A DNA stretch of 64,000 bases from a bacterium. Its GTDB lineage: Bacteria; Myxococcota_A; Bradymonadia; UBA7976; UBA1532. The position numbers and the translations under genes were made by a program. The DNA lies in NCBI GenBank assembly GCA_030427205.1, contig JAUHXC010000003.1:124001-188000 (forward strand), written 5' to 3'. How positions within the stretch are numbered: the stretch's first letter is position 1; each line of letters opens with the position of its first letter. The notes below the pieces were generated by a model. It saw only the letters and a program-made list of their open reading frames with translations, was not told where the DNA came from and did no database searches. Shown in pieces: positions 63,032-64,000 of this stretch.

Positions 63032-64000
63032 ATGAAGGGCGCCATTCGATTCCTGCTCGAGAACTCGCTGTTCCTGATCTTCGGGGCCGTCGCCGCGCTG
63101 ATCTGGGCCAACGTGGACTACGAGGCCTATCACCACTTCGTCGAGCTGCCCTTGGCCCACCTGAGCTGGATCGGCCACGCGGTCTTCGAGAACGGGGTGC
63201 TCGTCGACCGCCACCTGACGTTGCACTTCCTGGTCAACGACATCCTCATGGCCTTCTTCTTCGCCATCGCCGGCAAGGAGGTCTGGGAGGCGACGCTGCC
63301 CGGCGGCCCGCTGAACAACCCCAAGCAGGCGGCGGCCCCGCTCATCGCGACCATCGGCGGCATGGCCGGTCCGGCCGGCGCCTATGCCCTCGGCGCCATC
63401 GTCCTGGGCAAGTGGGCGATGCTGTCCAACGGCTGGGCGATCCCCACCGCCACCGACATCGCGTTCAGCTATCTGGTCGCCCGGCTGGTCTTCGGCCACG
63501 GGCACCCGGCGATCCCGTTCCTGCTGCTGCTGGCCATCGCCGACGACGCGATGGGGCTGATCATCATCGCGATCTTCTATCCGTCGGGGCCGATCGAGCT
63601 GCACTGGATGCTGCTGCCCCTCGCCTCGATGCTCATCGGCTACTTCGTGCTGCGCAAGGCGCTGCGGATCAAGAGCTTCTGGCCCTACCTGCTGATCTGC
63701 GGGCCCATGTCGTGGATCGGCTTCCACTGGGCCAACCTGCACCCGGCCCTGGGCCTGCTGCCGATGATCCCGATCATGCCGCACGCCCACTCCGACAAGG
63801 GCCTGTTCGACTGGTCGGAGGTCGCAGAGGGCGATACGCTCAGCCACTTCGAGCATTGGTGGAAGAACCCGGTCGAGGTGTTCCTGGGCCTCTTCGGTCT
63901 GTGCAACGCGGGCGTGATGCTCACCGCGGTGGGCGACGCCACCTGGCTGGTCCTGCTCGGCCTGCTCGTCGGCAAGCCGATCGGCATCGTGCTGATGGGC
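63032..64000 (+). CDS. nhaA: Na+/H+ antiporter NhaA (3' end outside window)
   Basis: 323 codons are visible and the frame is open at the window end. ATG 63032 follows GAGGGGGAG with about 6 bases spacing. NhaA signatures: NDILMAFFFAIAGKEVWEATLPGG, the unwound-helix motif PTATDIAFS with T141-D142, and the two adjacent aspartates D171-D172 (LLAIADDAMGLIIIAIFY) that bind Na+ and H+ in the family. Exchanges internal Na+ for external H+ across the inner membrane. It is divergent from the ABC-F gene. Confidence 0.95.
   Translation, partial: MKGAIRFLLENSLFLIFGAVAALIWANVDYEAYHHFVELPLAHLSWIGHAVFENGVLVDRHLTLHFLVNDILMAFFFAIAGKEVWEATLPGGPLNNPKQAAAPLIATIGGMAGPAGAYALGAIVLGKWAMLSNGWAIPTATDIAFSYLVARLVFGHGHPAIPFLLLLAIADDAMGLIIIAIFYPSGPIELHWMLLPLASMLIGYFVLRKALRIKSFWPYLLICGPMSWIGFHWANLHPALGLLPMIPIMPHAHSDKGLFDWSEVAEGDTLSHFEHWWKNPVEVFLGLFGLCNAGVMLTAVGDATWLVLLGLLVGKPIGIVLMG

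Overview
The window is very GC-rich (roughly 70%) and densely coded, with many 1-4 bp start/stop overlaps. It reads like a chromosomal segment of a Myxococcota (formerly deltaproteobacterial) bacterium. Four large exported proteins end in a MYXO-CTERM-like anchor (Cys, hydrophobic stretch, Arg cluster). There are two Hanks-type Ser/Thr kinases, an FHA protein, a VIT/VWA protein with an AgmX/PglI-type C-terminus, many lipoproteins, and proteins built of MopE-type Cys/Asp-rich repeats. No rRNA, tRNA, CRISPR array, IS element or phage gene was seen.

Layout. 1-4.9 kb: a membrane protein with a sulfatase-modifying-factor fold lacking the catalytic cysteines, a Ser/Thr kinase and an FHA/zinc-ribbon membrane protein. 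5.0-8.1 kb: a coupled operon of an MTAP/PNP-family nucleoside phosphorylase, an Npt1/Npt2-type nucleotide transporter and a lipoprotein. 8.2-9.7 kb: a MATE exporter behind what looks like a ribosome-mediated attenuator (24-codon leader ORF plus terminator hairpin). 9.8-21.3 kb: three giant secreted proteins (about 1067, 1528 and 1188 aa) carrying 38 Cys/Asp repeat motifs, one fused to an alpha/alpha-toroid domain; this is the most distinctive region. 21.5-24 kb: PH-like membrane protein, MaoC-like hydratase, QueG. 24-34 kb: membrane protein, VIT/VWA-AgmX protein, beta-barrel candidates, an old yellow enzyme, an ECF sigma/anti-sigma-like pair with an envelope protein. 34-39 kb: HEAT/LRR protein, two lipoproteins, an uncharacterised cytosolic protein. 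39-42 kb: operon of truncated haemoglobin, small protein and GMC oxidoreductase. 42-54.7 kb: HEAT-repeat secreted protein, second kinase, lipoprotein, IPT/TIG-like MYXO-CTERM protein, a parvulin/membrane/PDZ operon, lipoprotein. 54.8-61 kb: crotonase, HEAT lipoprotein and unknown protein in one operon; AMIN protein; Cys-rich lipoprotein; beta-barrel candidate. 61.1-64 kb: ABC-F ATPase and the start of nhaA, which runs off the window.

Taken together the segment is dominated by cell-envelope biology: surface Cys-rich repeat proteins, lipoproteins, anchors, signalling kinases and transporters. Housekeeping genes (queG, nhaA, ABC-F) are interspersed. Functions come from motif recognition in the translated sequence; no database search was possible.
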